Origin: Liolophura sinensis
Taxonomy: Eukaryota > Mollusca > Polyplacophora > Chitonida > Chitonidae
Reading direction: 5' to 3'
Assembly (NCBI RefSeq): GCF_032854445.1
Contig: NC_088295.1
Location: 41,591,385-41,655,384, forward strand
Length of the DNA stretch: 64,000 bases
Part shown: one piece after another, positions 25,301 through 38,902 of the stretch
How positions within the stretch are numbered: position 1 is the stretch's first letter
Layout: every line of letters begins with the position of its first letter
Position numbers and translations under genes: made by a program
Notes under the pieces: model-generated
What the model was told of the DNA's origin: nothing
The model's input: only the letters and a program-made list of their open reading frames with translations
Databases searched by the model: none

Positions 25301-26600
25301 TGTTTGCTTACGCCATGTGTCACGCAGCGATTCACGTTAGGCACCCACGATGTAACATCAAGGTTATGACTACATAAATTGCGATCTGTATGATTCAATA
25401 GTGACAGATATGGTAGCTCAAAATGCTTCATATGCACACGCTTGCATTCATACAGCACGGTCTTCATGCTGAGGTATTCTTGTACTATAGCAGCTTGTTC
25501 CAAGAAATGTTTTGTTTTAAGGACACCTAGCCTACTGGTAAAACATTATTGCGCCCATATATAGCCTGTGAAATAATAAGCTCTACACACAAATGAAGTA
25601 TAGTATGTAGGTCATGTAGACTTAGATAAGCTTAACTGGGCGTCAGGCTGTCAGCTTACATTTCCACCCACGCATAAATCAGATCCGATAGTCTTAGTTT
25701 GCCAGTCCTTACAAGGTTCAGAGTGTACAGCCACGGAAACCACAACGATTTACAAACATGGCAGTGGATATTCGTATTCCTTTAAACTGATGTAAACACC
25801 CGCGAAGCGTAATATTTGGCCATACGTAACAGTGCATATGTGTTACCAGCATCCAATAAATAAAATTTAAACATGTGACAGGTTAGGGCAAATCTTCTTC
25901 TTCACTCAAGAGTTATACCGTTTGACAACTGATAAGTGTTCATATGTCCACACTATAACCCTATCAGAGCCCATTTGCCCGAAGCTGCTTGTCTTAACCT
26001 TACGAGCATGTAACTGCCATACAGAGACAGAATAACCAATTGCTACTAAATAAACATTTACATACATTTACATTAAGAGCTAGAATAAAACCCTAACGTG
26101 TTACATTTTTCTTAGGTGTGGTATGGGCGCTCGCGCTATACACCCATCCTATGACCAATATGGTGTAGGCTACCTTTGGTAAACTGAGACTCACTCTGAC
26201 AGACCCACCTACCGTGTTTTCAGGCCCACTCTTTGAAACCAGATCTCACGAGAGCAAACCACAGCCTTATGTCACTGAATACCAAATACAAAACACTACC
26301 TGAACACAAAGCCTCACCCTTACAATAATTCCCATCTGAACAGCCAACATCACCCAAAACTAAAATGTTGTGCACACCAATACCGCATTTCATTATAACT
26401 GTCACCCCCATCTGAATTTGACAACCTGTCTGAAAAGCTAAACCTGGTGTAACCATCAAATGTCATCTAATCACTAAATTCCGCCCAAAATACCAAATCT
26501 CGTGTGCATACGTATTCCTCTATAGATTCATGTTTATATAATAAGTGCTTGAAAAATCTTCTATGCTGCCAGCGTAGATTTTATTTCACATTCTGTCGTG

Positions 26601-26790
26601 TTTATTTATTTACTTATTTGATTGGTGTTTTACGCCGCACTGAAGAATATTTCACTCATAGGACGACGGCCAGCATTATGGTGGGAGGAAACCGGACAGA
26701 GCCCGGGAGAAACACACGACCAACCGCAGGTTGCTGCCAGACCTTTCCACGTACGACCTGAAAGGTAGCCAGTATGAGAGGCTTAATCCC
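26601..26790 (-). repeat. SINE, 5'-truncated
   Basis: Reverse complement copy with tail (TTATTTGATTGGTGTTTTACG), CCAGCATTATGGTGGGAGG and CACGACCAACCGCAGGTTGC. It stops shortly after the CACGTAC block and has no tRNA-like head. Confidence 0.85.
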
Positions 26791-26924
26791 CTCGGTTACA
26801 AAGTTCCCCACGGTTGTGGTTAGTAATCTTCCAAACACTCAAAACATTTTCCAAGTGTGTGACCTGAAAATAAAAGGTGTAACATTTTCTGTGCACAGAG
26901 CAATTCATTCTTGATCTGACGCTT

Positions 26925-27220
26925 TATCGAATTATAGGGGGCCTCCGTGGCTCAGTCGGTTAGCGCGCTAGCGCAGCGTAATGACCCAGGAGCCTCTCAC
27001 CAATGCGGTCGCTGTGAGTTCAAGTCCAGCTCATGCTGGATTCCTTTCCGGCCGTAAGTGGGAAGGTCTTCCAGCAACCTGCGGATGGTCGTGGGTTTCC
27101 CCCGGGCTGTGCCCGGTTTCCACCCACCATAATGCTGGCCGACGTCGTACAAGTGAAATATTCTTGAGTATGGCGTAAAACACCAATCAAATAAATAAAT
27201 AAATAAATATCGAATTATAG
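26925..27220 (+). repeat. Full-length SINE with 13-bp target site duplication
   Basis: The element occupies 26,938-27,207. A perfect duplication TATCGAATTATAG flanks it at 26,925-26,937 and 27,208-27,220. Head, body and (AAAT)n tail are all intact, so the insertion looks comparatively young. Confidence 0.95.
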
Positions 27221-27950
27221 AAATGTAATATAGCCGAAAGGGAATCAACGATCAGAAAGGCCAGTGGGTATTTGGTTAGTCATGCAGTATGTTAGAAAAG
27301 TTTAGGATACATATCACGATATGATGATCTGATCTAACGCTACAGTTATGAGGTTCCATTACCTTAATTGGTTCTGTGACATACATATACCCGATGTACA
27401 TATGCATACTATATATTATTAACTAGCATTAACGTTGCAACAGTTTAATTTTTTTTAAAATGCAACTTGTTTAATTTTCAACGGAGTGGATCTAAGTGTG
27501 TTAAATTTTTAATCAGTCTAAATTCAGACCAAACGACCAACACATTTGGCGTTTGGTCTGGTGATTGCATAAACATCAGATAGTGCCTGGATTAGCATCC
27601 TATAGTGAGTGTAAACGCATCGCATAGTGACTATAAGCTTCAATTTCTGGGGAATGTGTAAACATCAAGTAGTGCAAGCATCAGATTGTGACTGTATAAG
27701 TGCCAAAGCCTGGAGGCTGTCTAAGACACAACACCGTCCACATGGTTGGTGCTGAGTGCAGATCAGAGTTTGAGATACACACCTGTTCTGTACATGTTGT
27801 GCACATTACTCCTGCTCAACATTATCTTTCAACCATGTCAATTGTTCGGTCAGAATAGTTCTTTGTCCAGAGAACGGAGAAAGGAGAGTGTCGGAGAAAA
27901 CGACACAATCCTTTGTAGGTTGACAGTTATCAAAAAAGTATTCTCACTCA

Positions 27951-28034
27951 CACCTCCCACCATAATGCTGGCCGTCGTCGTATAAGTGAAATATTCTTGA
28001 GTACGGCGTAAAACACCATTCAAATAAATAAATA
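27951..28034 (+). repeat. SINE 3' fragment
   Basis: It begins abruptly at CACCTCCCACCATAATGCTGG and keeps GTATAAGTGAAATATTCTTG, AGTACGGCGTAAAACACC and the AAAT tail. The 5' two thirds are absent. Confidence 0.85.
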
Positions 28035-31000
28035 ACATGTCTTTAAATTGATTGTGGTTATTTGGTTCTTTAGTTAGTATATATTTATATATGTATGTCC
28101 TCGTTGATGTGTCTTCCTGGCAACGATTCAGTAACAAGTTCGTGTTTCTTTGGCAATAACGCAGCACGTAATGAAAGTAAGACGGGAACTTTATTTGAAG
28201 ATGATAAACAGTTGTCCGCATCGGTCATGATATACTAATCTCACTAACTGTGCATTACAACTTAAACCATTCATCCCTCAGGCATATCAATCGATTAATC
28301 AATCCAACAAATCCTGACTATTACCATTTCTATACTAGCTGATAAGCTAATGCAATCCAGTTCAATTTCAAATCCGATCGTAATATGTTTTGCTCTGATC
28401 TGGATGCAAGCCATGGTAACCAGTCCTGAGATATACCACTACTATCTGCTGGACAGAGAGATTTTCTAACGAAAGACAGATCTGTCAATAAACAGTGCAT
28501 ATCATCTCCGTCTTTATAGACTGGTGTGGTAACAGGACAAAGCTGATTGAACTTTGGGTCGTTTACCCTCGGGTACGTACCATTACGCAATTACCATGAC
28601 CTGGATAGCATTGTAGGTGGTAAAATGATAACACAGGTGGTTTCAATCGACAAGAACCATGGAGAGGGAATCCTCGAGGTTGTCTTGACTCCAGTGCTCT
28701 CGGCGCTTGGGTGGCAATAGGCAACTCTACAGCGCACCAGAGCCCCGTTGGCCCAAAGTGTATTAGCTAATATCGGTACTAAGTCACATGATATATTTAC
28801 TGTTTTAACCCAGCGACCAATACAGTTTTGAACAACCGGCCCCTGAGCCCTTAATTTGAGTTTAGGTGGTCATATGTGAACAAGTTTGGTAGTTACTAAC
28901 CGAAGGCCGGTGGTTTCCACCGGGCACTTCTGTTTCCTCTACCTATAAACACTTACACGGATGTTGTATTAACGAAATAGTCCTGACTACGCATTTAAAA
29001 TCAGTCATTTAAATAAACTAATAAATCCTCAAACGGTCTAACAGTGAATTGCTAATACGGCATCGCGTCATATTATTTTGGGGTATTTCCGGAAGAATTT
29101 CTATGTCTGATGCCAGGAACTCAAGAAACACTGTTTACCCTTGTCAACTCAGTGTGTTGAAGTTCATTTCAGTTTCGTCTAATATAAAAGACAACAGCAG
29201 AGAGATTAAAACCTGAGCAGTGACAATAATGAGATAGCTGGTCAAATGGTAACACGTATATATAACGGTTTAAACCCATAATTTGTCAGTGATTTAAAAT
29301 TTCAATATTCCACACGCTACATAATTAAGCCGCAATTCTGATTGGTGACCTGAACTTTCATTGACAAACCTATCCAATGAAAAAGTACAACTGAATACCG
29401 GACTACTTCTATTGCTTGTTTCCGATAAAAAAAGCCTACTACACCGTGTTATCGCTTTCCACTTGTTTCTTGGGGTACCAAACGTTTAAATTTTTTGGAC
29501 ACTTGATAGGCATAAATTTATTTCATGAAAACCATCATGAAATGTGAAAAATAACAAAGGTTGGTGAAAGGAAATGAAGCGCTTGACGCTGTACGCCTAC
29601 AACAAGGTACTCACAAACATGAGTTCAACCGCAAACGACATGCAGCCGCCTGTCTGGGTATCAGATTTTCACGAAATTATTAAAGAGCTACAAAATCCCC
29701 GCTCATCACACATTGTAGGTCATTGCATCAGTTGTCATCGAGATATCACTTAGATTTAGGTCACAATTTGGAACCAAATGTTTCGATAAATAAGAAGTTA
29801 AGAATACCGATATTTTCCACAAAATTAAAACTCATCATCTTATTGTACACTAATGGACTGTGTTGTGTTTTCTGATCACAGAAATCACGGATTTCTTCAA
29901 TGAAATTTTCTGAACTATATTTAGTGAAATGTGTAGTTCGGTTAAAACCGTTTCACATGTATTGATATCATTATGCATCTCATTTACATACTTGTCAAAA
30001 CAAACAGACGTTGTCTTCACTATTAACCACCTAAAACCGTTCCAAACAAATTATGCGATAAACAGGATATGCAATTCGTGACCCATTCTATCAATTTTAT
30101 TAAACGAGTGGTGTAGTTGTGATTTGAAAATTACATCACTCATTGTATATCCAATATTTATACGCTTTATTTCGTTCATGAAAATGGTTATTGATACTAA
30201 CAACTTATAAACCTCTATAACATCAGAGATTGCGCAGAATTATGTAAAAAAAAAAAAACAAATGCTGAGATGTTCATTGGAATTTCGTTACTGGTCTGGA
30301 ATTTCGTTACTGGTCTAGAATTTCTCAAACTGCTGTGTTGTGCCAGTTAATCAAACATGTCACTAACCTACCTTCTCTTAATCCTACCTGCTAAGTAAAT
30401 GCGACACTAATGTTCTCAAGCCATGTAAGTGATACGGCATTTGATAATGATTTTACAGAAAAATTTAAACAAATATTTTATGACATACGAATGTAAATTT
30501 TTGACACTGGTACGCCAAGGTATGCATATGATGTCGCACAAGTGAACAGTTTTGAATGTGTCAGTAGAATTAGAATGTTATGATGTCAAGCAATTGCTAA
30601 TGGTGACCTTATTCATTTTCTGTTGACGTATATCACTCTGCCTCACAATAGTAAAAACCAAAATACGGACAGGTATATTGCCTGTCATATGTTCCTCCTT
30701 GTGTTTTGTCATCAATCAGGCCACAGCACTGATGCCGTAACATGTTCAGTTTAAACATCAGTAGACGGTACTGGAATTTATGCGTCGAAACAGACATTCG
30801 CATACCAGCCGTCAACCAATAAGCACGTTCCAGGTCAATAATTGCAAGGCCAGTTCCTCAGAACGACGTGGAAGGCTGTCCATGGAAGTCTATTGTATTA
30901 GTGCACTCTTTGGAGTTCACCGACAACATGAATTCTCGATCAAAAAAACGATTGTACTTTCTGTGTTTGGTCTGGGTTCAGTGACTCCGTTCGTCATTCT

Positions 31001-32840
31001 TGCAGGCATTCAAGACCACATACCATGACGAAGTGCTACAAGATTTTAATTCACATTAAACGCACAAAACTTTTTCATAAGTGGGATATGAAAATAAAAA
31101 ATTGAACAAGGGCTATATCCCTAAAAAGAGCCCCATATAGATGTAAAAGAAATAACAGAACTGATTCACATTTGATATACAAGCGTATGTAATGAATAAG
31201 GCAATTTTGTCTGTTTGAATACATTTAATAATGCATTTTACATAGATGTTATACTGTTAGTTTATAAAACTGTATGATTTAAGACTACCATGTCCGGCAG
31301 AAACCCTTAATAATACACTGTTCAAACAATATGTGTAGTGCGCTGTACGATCGGTTCAGAATGTCATTTGCTCTTTATTATTTGTAAACAAATCATGATG
31401 AATAGTCCAATGGTGTACAACAAAGAAGACAATTTCCTCTTGTGTTGACAACAGTACTAGACTGCCTCACTGACCTAGAAGTTAGGTTCACGTTTCATCC
31501 AGAGATAGACCATGTTATAGAACTGTGTGTACAATCTCAGATCTAACGTGACTATATAACTATACTGCTTCAGTTTTGAAACTTACGCTATCCTCCCAAA
31601 CACATCTGTCTCAACTTTTCTAAAATATGCTTAATGTTTTTCAAAATTTCACTCTCAAATCCCAGTGTTGATGCAGTCTTTGGTTGAAAGGTGTAGGTAT
31701 TAGTTTGATTGTGTGACATTTTTCTTCCGTTTGGCGTTATTTGAAGAGACTTTAAATACTAACGAAACTTCCCCCGCATTTCTGCCCCGCTGTCAGTTTA
31801 TGTATCTGAAGTTATGTTTTAGTTTCATGTTTAGTTTCAGGTTATTATGCTAACAGAGGTTACTAATCGAGCAGACTGACCTAGCTAGATCACTATGACG
31901 TAGTCTAGTATGCTTCGTTAGGATTTAGATATAATTTCATGGAATGCTGGGTGGAACGTGCCCCTGGGCGAACGAGTAATGCTGCTATGCCGCCATTACT
32001 GTCGCCTGGCAACAATAGCCCGTATGTAATACTTATTCTTGTTTTGTGTTTGTCTACATGTTTATCGAATATAAGCTTTCTGGCTTAAACCAGTTTGCCC
32101 CCAATTAACAGACTTCGATTACCAGCATCAAGTGGTGTATATAAACATTATACCTAAACGGCAGCCCTAAACACGTTATTTTAGTCAGATCGAGTTGCAC
32201 TAGTAAATGCATCTTTATTTTATATACATCTGAAACAACTGCAAACTAATACGACATATCTTAATCTGACAACTGCGAACTAATCTGACACAGCTGACGG
32301 CTGGTATAAATCCAATTTGACACCTACAGATTCTCTAGGTAGGCGCCCTAACAGCAAGTTTTGTTTTCACATGCTCATTTATCAGCCCTCAATGACATAG
32401 ACCCTGAAGCTATGATTAGCCTGGCCGGAGATCTCGTTGTGGACCGTATATGATCTCACCAGTGATAATGATGTGTATCCGAGCTGTTCACTTCCGGTAT
32501 ATGAAAGCCTACCTCAGCCGGCTCAGTTCGCACGTTCTTCTAAACCTGTTTCACGAGTTTAACCTACCGGACATATTTCCTACCTATATCCATCATCCCA
32601 CACAGCAGATAGAAGAAACCACAGCTTACACAGTGAAAAATATTCATTACGTAGTACGCTTTATGACTGATACATAAATGCCAGGTATGCATTCCTGCAT
32701 TATAGGTTCAGTTTCACTTGGTTTCAACTGAACATATGTAAGTTTGTGTAGCCAAATTCAAGATGTGCGGAGCTACAGCGCTTGTCACTTCAATTAGTTA
32801 GGACATGGCTATACTAGCGTGTACTCATACTTCTACGTTT
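28035..32840. other. Gene-free stretch
   Basis: No supportable gene. A 19-base stretch (GGAATTTCGTTACTGGTCT) is directly duplicated near 30,279-30,317 beside a poly-A run. One small frame at 30,780-31,028 ends in a hydrophobic segment, but I cannot assign it. Confidence 0.45.
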
Positions 32841-33100
32841 TTCTCTCGTAGTTACTGGGGCCTCCGTGGCTCAGTCGGTTAGCGCGCTAGCGCAGCGTAA
32901 TGACCCAGGAGCCTCTCACCAATGCGGTCGCTGTGAGTTCAAGTCCAGCTCTTGCTGGCTTCCTCTCCGGCCGAAAGTGGGTCGTGGGTTTCCTCCGGGC
33001 TCTGCCCGGTTTCCACCCACCATAATGCTGACCGCCGTCGTATAAGTGAAATATTCTTGAGTACGGCGTAAAACACCAATTAAATAAATTCTCTCGTAGT
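32841..33100 (+). repeat. SINE with 12-bp target site duplication and internal deletion
   Basis: TTCTCTCGTAGT occurs at 32,841-32,852 and again at 33,089-33,100, on either side of the element. The block normally reading GGAAGGTCTGCCAGCAACC is missing, because GTGGG runs straight into TCGTGGG. This looks like a deletion within a complete copy. Confidence 0.93.
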
Positions 33101-34019
33101 CGATAAAGAGCAATCAAATCCATTCACCTCTATATCGCATTAAAGTTCGAAGTCTGCACAGGCCGATGTTTTTTTCTATTATTTCTATCAGGCTTCAATT
33201 ACATATTGTAAAATCTTCGTTACGCATAGTCTATGCGACCGTTTTGTACACATGAAGCGGACTGTTCAGGGGTGGATTGAATATTAATGAACACCAATCA
33301 AAAATAGTTGTTACAAAGTAACCCTCCTCGTACCATTTGTTCATTTGAAAATATTATTGTCAGCAATGAATCTCTAGCACTGCGCTTTGTTCCCGTGTAA
33401 TGAGCGATTTGCGATAGCTGCATGTGCCTTGGATGGCGTTTTGTCATGCTTGTTTTTCTTTCTGGGTCGATCTTTGTATATAATATCTTTTTCGATTGGT
33501 GTTTATCACCATTTATGGGCGTCGGAAACGCCCAAAGTAAATCACGCACCTTCCTTCCGCATACACATGACAAACCCGGCCATCAATACCTAAAACTCAT
33601 ATTTCCTTCGAACAACTCCATGCATATTCATAAATCTTCGTATAGGTACATAACTTTCATGTAATTTATACCCATAAATTATCTCATCTCCCACCACATC
33701 TAACACTAACTTCTTTGTTTTAATCGAATGAATTAATCGCGACCAACAAAACGTAACCGCATACCTGATATCAGTACCTCTATATCTATGGTACCTGGCC
33801 GCAATACATAGGCAGATGTTATAACTAGTCCAAGTCATACGTGAATCGGAGGGGGACGAATTTGTAACCAGTCCATCGAGGGCATGTGTATCTATGTAGA
33901 ATATACACACCCGCCGACATATGAAGCATTACTCACTGACGGTTATTTTTACCCTGTAGTGGCAGTCAGCTGGAGGAATGCGTAGGTAGTCGGAGTTTTA
34001 AACTGTCAGTTAACTGTAC
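33101..34019. other. Non-coding stretch
   Basis: Overlapping short frames on both strands (for example 33,298-33,573 and 33,590-33,910) have no recognisable domain, and no splice structure joins them. I see no gene. Confidence 0.4.
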
Positions 34020-34352
34020 AGCGCAGGGGCCAGAGACGCCTCGTCCACTTGCAGCCCGAGAGGCTTTGCTTTGCACCCTCGGCTATTCATTTTGCACACA
34101 AGGGTCGGAGACATTGTTTGGCTAGGGTACGCAATGTGAATCTCGGGGTACAGCGACCCGGTCTGCTGCCCAGTGAGCTCATCGGGATATCTAGAGCGGT
34201 GCATTGTTATCGTCTTGCGGCGTCCCCCGCTGCGTGAACGGAAGACCAGTTAACACTCACCGCGTACACAACACTACAGCGTGAGGGCGTGGCGCGTCGA
34301 CACGCATCTCTAGCTCATACCGGTGCATGAAGCGCCCTGAAGCTCGTTGTGG
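34020..34352 (+). promoter_or_regulatory. GC-rich segment, candidate promoter/first exon of exchanger copy B
   Basis: This segment is clearly richer in G+C and CpG than its surroundings. It ends in a consensus splice donor (GTGG|GTAAGTTA, exon end 34,352). Copy B's first coding exon is preceded by an acceptor at 43,891-43,892, so it needs an upstream non-coding exon. This is the best candidate seen in the 29 kb between the paralogs. The link is an inference from composition and the donor site only. Confidence 0.3.
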
Positions 34353-35234
34353 GTAAGTTAAATAGATTTTTTCTGCTTTAAAAGTTAACCTCGGAACACG
34401 TGTATTATTCGGATGCATCTGTAAGCCGTCTATATAGTCAGAATGCTACGCCTAGCTGTACGTGTCAATGCTGTGTGGGTGTATATACTGAACTATTGTT
34501 TCTTTCTCCTATTACGATATAGCTTCTTCCTTGTTCTTAAGGTGGACGCCCTTACCTGTGCACATTGTTCCAGAATTCTTCACAATGCTCATCATACATA
34601 CCATTTGCCGCCTTCTCTTAATTCGATCACTTTATTTACCGTTGTTGTCAGACAGTCATTAATCAGCAGATAACGGGAGTTGTGATAGCACAGATTGCGC
34701 TGTATACAATCTTTACTAACTTCCAAATGCCCAGTGACTAAACACACATCTTTCCGCACAAATGTACATATTGTGTTGATGTTGTACTTGCCAGATCAGT
34801 TGTGATGCACTCACGGATTGCGCTACACTGGATATATATACAGTCTACAATAATACAACATTTACGGTAACATGGAAAGACTTATATGCATCTAGTTCTC
34901 GCTTTACATGGTTTCTTCACTTTTCTAAAGCTTGCCAAGGTTTGCTATAAAGTATGCACGCTATCTCGCCATGTAAATGCCTATAGCGTACAAAAGCTAT
35001 TCATACATACCCGCATGCGTGACACATATATAGTGTTTCACATCTCAGTACAGACAGAAATCCGGCTCAGCAGTTGCTATGGAAAACACTCTGAATGTAC
35101 ACATAGTTAAATAGGTAACATGCATACTTTAATACTAGGGTTTCTTTTCATTACCTTTGCATTGTCGTGTTCCACATGCGAACCTTTTTGCATTATTCAC
35201 GCAGTGCTTGACTTTATATAATTTACGTACAGTC

Positions 35235-35465
35235 GGAGCCTCCGTGGACGAGCGGGTTAGAACGCCAGTGATCCAGGTGCCTCTCACCAATGCGGTCGCT
35301 GTGAGTTCAATTCCAGTTCATGCTGGCTTCCTTTCCGGCCGTAAGTGGGAAGATCTTCAGCAGCCTGCGGATGGCCGTAGGTTTCCCCCGGGCTCTTTTC
35401 GGTTTCCTCCCATCATAATGCTGGCCTCCGTATAAATGAAATATTATTGAGTAGGGCGTAAAACA
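35235..35465 (+). repeat. SINE, diverged
   Basis: GGAGCCTCCGTGGACGAGCG head, CTCTCACCAATGCGGTCGC, AGCAGCCTGCGGATGGCC and CCCATCATAATGCTGGCC are recognisable. The segment between GTTAG and CCAGTGATCCAGG is shortened, and the AAAT tail is lost. Confidence 0.85.
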
Positions 35466-38400
35466 AATATATTATCCAAGCCATACAGTGTGTAGTCGTA
35501 TGTGATAAGAAGTTAGAGCACATGTGGTTAGTTATATGTGTCTATGGCTCCCACATATGCAAAGTAACAAAAACCTTTTGTCATATAATTAGTCCCATTT
35601 AAGGCCCACCAATCAGTCATGAATGACTTATATGTACAGAGAGGAAACTGTGTTCGAAGGGACTTATACTTCACATAACTTTAAACTGATAATGCACTAT
35701 TCTTCAAGTGTTATGATACGTAGAACGCGTCGAAGAACAGACGGACAAACGGTCTAGTTTTACACACGCTCACTGTTACAAGCTGTTAACTGTAGCGATA
35801 CATACACGCCTATGCTCCAGCAAGTTTCCCTAATTGTACTAAAATACCTTATTACACCAATTACGAATTTAACTCCTGAACTAGACATATAGTATTGAAA
35901 TAAAATTTTATTTTGTATTGTTTTAATTCTTTTTTTTTTTTTTTATTCTTTTTTTTTTTACATTGACGTTACTCACATTCTGTTGGAGAGGCAAGATACA
36001 TACACTTTCTTTTCGTTATCCAACTAATATGGTCCTGGCTCTCATGTTTTGGCACAGACTTCATTCCAACCTTACATGTGTATCTCATCTAAGTACAACT
36101 CTTTTAGCCAATGCACGTAAAACATTTCTGGCTAAATGCAAAGTGGTAAATGCAGTGGGCTCCACACCTGGCATAACAAAAATTTATTAGCTGCTATGAC
36201 GCTTTATCTAAACTATGTATATGCATATGGGGCGATGCGAGGGCAGTATAGCGTACATGAACATCTCCTTGGTAATTTTGTCCTCACTTATATTACACAT
36301 ATATAACTTTCTATGTGCGTTCAGTGCACTGGAGCATACTCACGATTCATTTTTTGTGAACAACACAAAGTGGTGTAAGTGACAAAATTTTGACTTGCGA
36401 TTTCTTATTTATTTTATCATTATCCCACGTCACTTGTTTCAAACACCATGCATATATACTAGCACTCCCGTTTTTTAGTTGAATTTAAGCGTTCTTATTG
36501 TTGCAAATAGAGCTCATGTGTAGGTACATTTGTTGACTGTAGCGTGAACAGTAATAAATCTATATAGTTATATCATGCATGTCACATTGTTCCTCGTCAA
36601 GACAGCTCTGTTTATGATTGCATGCCGTCTCTGCAAACCTCCACTCACGTTTTTCGACCCAGCAGTTAGCTGATTAACATGTGTGATTCTGACAAGTAAT
36701 TAAACAAAACGGTTAAGACTCCTCTGTATTCAGAACACGTGGGTCGGCCGGCTAGGTTAGAGAAATGCCACAAATGACAAAGTTCCAACCATGTATATGC
36801 ACGATGCACATGAGCAAGCGGACGTGTTGACGTGATAATGTGTTGAGTGAACTGTGGAGAATAAAGACCATTTGCCGTCTGAATCGCTTGTGCATGTTGC
36901 GACAGCCATATATTAGCTCCTGATTTGTTCTACCACAGGTTTCACTCGTGTTTAAACTGTAATTATTGGGAAGTTATTAATAGTGTGGAATGTGAACAAT
37001 GTGTATATATAAGTGTTCTTTTTAAACTCACTGCGACATATCGTTATAATTCATTCATAAAGTTTGGGAATATAATAGAGTTCACAGGTGTTTGGAGGAC
37101 ATGCGTATTAAGAACTAAGCAGACCTATCTACACGTACTGTAATGTTGGCTTGTCTCCTACTTGGTTATTAAACGCTTTTAACACATAAATGGTAAAGTG
37201 AGCATGCTATGCAAAGCTCATTAATAGAGATCTTTAATGAGAAGTTACAAGTTCAATTTGTAACTTCAAAGTAGAATAGGTATAAGCTAATTGTATCTTG
37301 AAGTTACAAGTTACAATTTGTAATTTCTAACTAAACGTATCTACTGTCTCTCAACAATGAACGTATGATGACAGAATTATAATACATTATACTATAGTAT
37401 GAGGTACGTGAGTAGTTTTGCTCTGCGCATTTTTGTAACAACAGAGTAACAGGGTAATGGTGTAAGTGAAGATGACTGGATTATATCAACATTGTATTAA
37501 TTAGAACTATAAAAATGTACACGTCATTCTTTTGGCAAATGCAATCACTCATGTAAACGCCATCCCAACATCAGTCTGTTAAGTGTACTGGATTAGGTGT
37601 CTATCCTTTTTGATATGAAACCTTTTGGTTGTAAGTTCGTACATTTATTACAATTCATTATGATTTCAACGAAAGCGAGTGTAAACTCGCCATGGTATTT
37701 CTGAATGATTAATTTTCCGCGATCGATTTAGAAGTATGTCCAAACAGTAGATTAAATTATTAAAAGAAAAATAGTCGGAAGTTATTGACAATTCATAGAA
37801 GAGCATTTGTCAACATTTAGCCATGATCGGACTGAAAATAAAATAGCCATCTGAAATTTAGCGCAGGATATCCACATATCCAGAACATGCACATGACTTT
37901 GCTTTCTCTGAATGCTTTTCAAACTGAAAATCAGACATAAATCGTACAGTCATAGCGCATTTATTCATAGGGGGGCCTGTATACATTCTTCTGTTCAAAA
38001 CTTTCAGACACATATATAAACCACGTATATACACGAAGGTTAATTACTAGTATACATGACAAGTAACGTTCTATGTATACACATGCACATACATATACTC
38101 TAAGCGGTCTTTATATAAGTAAATATTTATATATTTTCTTCATGCTGCATGAATCATTTCCGTATACATTGTCTTTACACTATGGAAGGCGGAGAATATA
38201 TATGATGTTTTCATTTATTTATTTGATGTTTATCAATTTGTGAACACAAGTATATACTGTCTGTGTATTGCCCACAGCATCATTCGATCTCTAGGCCTAT
38301 GACTGACCGATCACATCTATAGGATTCCACTTCACGCATTGTCAGTAATTCCATGCTGTAGGTTTTCCCAGTGTACATATTCATAACCTAATACACCTTC

Positions 38401-38605
38401 ATTGGCAGTTAATCCATGCACTGTGTACATATGGAAAATGGCTTAAAATACCACATTGCTAGCATTTATTTCGGGTTTTTGCCAAGCCTCCGTTGCACGG
38501 ATACTCATTTATTGAAGGCTGTGTTCAGTATCTTGTTGAGTTAAAAAAACGACATTTGCTGTTTTCGTCGTACTGTCTGATCGTATAAGATCACTTCTGC
38601 CATTT
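35466..38605. other. Gene-free AT-rich stretch
   Basis: It holds T-rich runs (about 35,930-35,960) and a pair of related segments near 37,239-37,330 built on GAAGTTACAAGTT and AATTTGTAA. No coding signal is seen. Confidence 0.45.
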
Positions 38606-38902
38606 TGTGCGGTGATCTAGTGGCTAGAGGGGCTTACCTTTCCGGTTACTATGATACACGAGAGGAGGGTTCAAACCCGGCCTTGGACAAGGAATTTGTA
38701 GATTCACACTACTTGTGAAGCCGTAATGACAAATAGTGATCGACGACATTCGTGTGGGCCGTTTCTCAGTCTATCGCCAGTTGAAAACTCCTCCTCTTTC
38801 CGCAACATGTGGGCCTCGGTGCAATGACAGAGGAGACCCCCCCCCCCCATTACAAGTGAAATATCTTTGAGTACGTCGTAAAACACCATTCAATTAATAA
38901 AT
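38606..38902 (+). repeat. Second SINE family: tRNA-like head with the shared 3' tail
   Basis: The head GTGCGGTGATCTAGTGGCTA and GGGTTCAAACCCGGCC resemble A and B boxes of a different tRNA. The body differs from the common SINE. The 3' end (AAGTGAAATATCTTTGAGTACG, AAAACACCATTCAATTAATAAA) is the shared tail. A poly-C run at about 38,838-38,850 lies inside. Confidence 0.7.

Larger units (their letters stand above)
16600..26600. other. Gene-free AT-rich stretch
   Basis: Only short frames (at most about 80 codons) without recognisable domains, plus SINEs at 17,068 and 18,276 and a 27-bp triple repeat at 22,223. I looked for exons matching the exchangers or other known families and saw none. A long non-coding RNA or a distant UTR exon cannot be excluded from sequence alone. 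Confidence 0.5.

Noticed and set aside
30780-31028. 82-codon frame with a C-terminal hydrophobic segment
   Set aside because: The hydrophobic end vaguely recalls small mitochondrial inner-membrane subunits, but no family pattern can be supported and no exons join it.
32861-32940. tRNA genes at SINE heads (also 17,068, 26,938, 38,606, 52,036)
   Set aside because: A-box-like and B-box-like sequences are present, but no cloverleaf or acceptor stem closes, and each continues into a SINE body.
33298-33910. Overlapping minus-strand frames of 91 and 106 codons
   Set aside because: No domain, no conserved-looking composition, no splice link between them or to neighbours.
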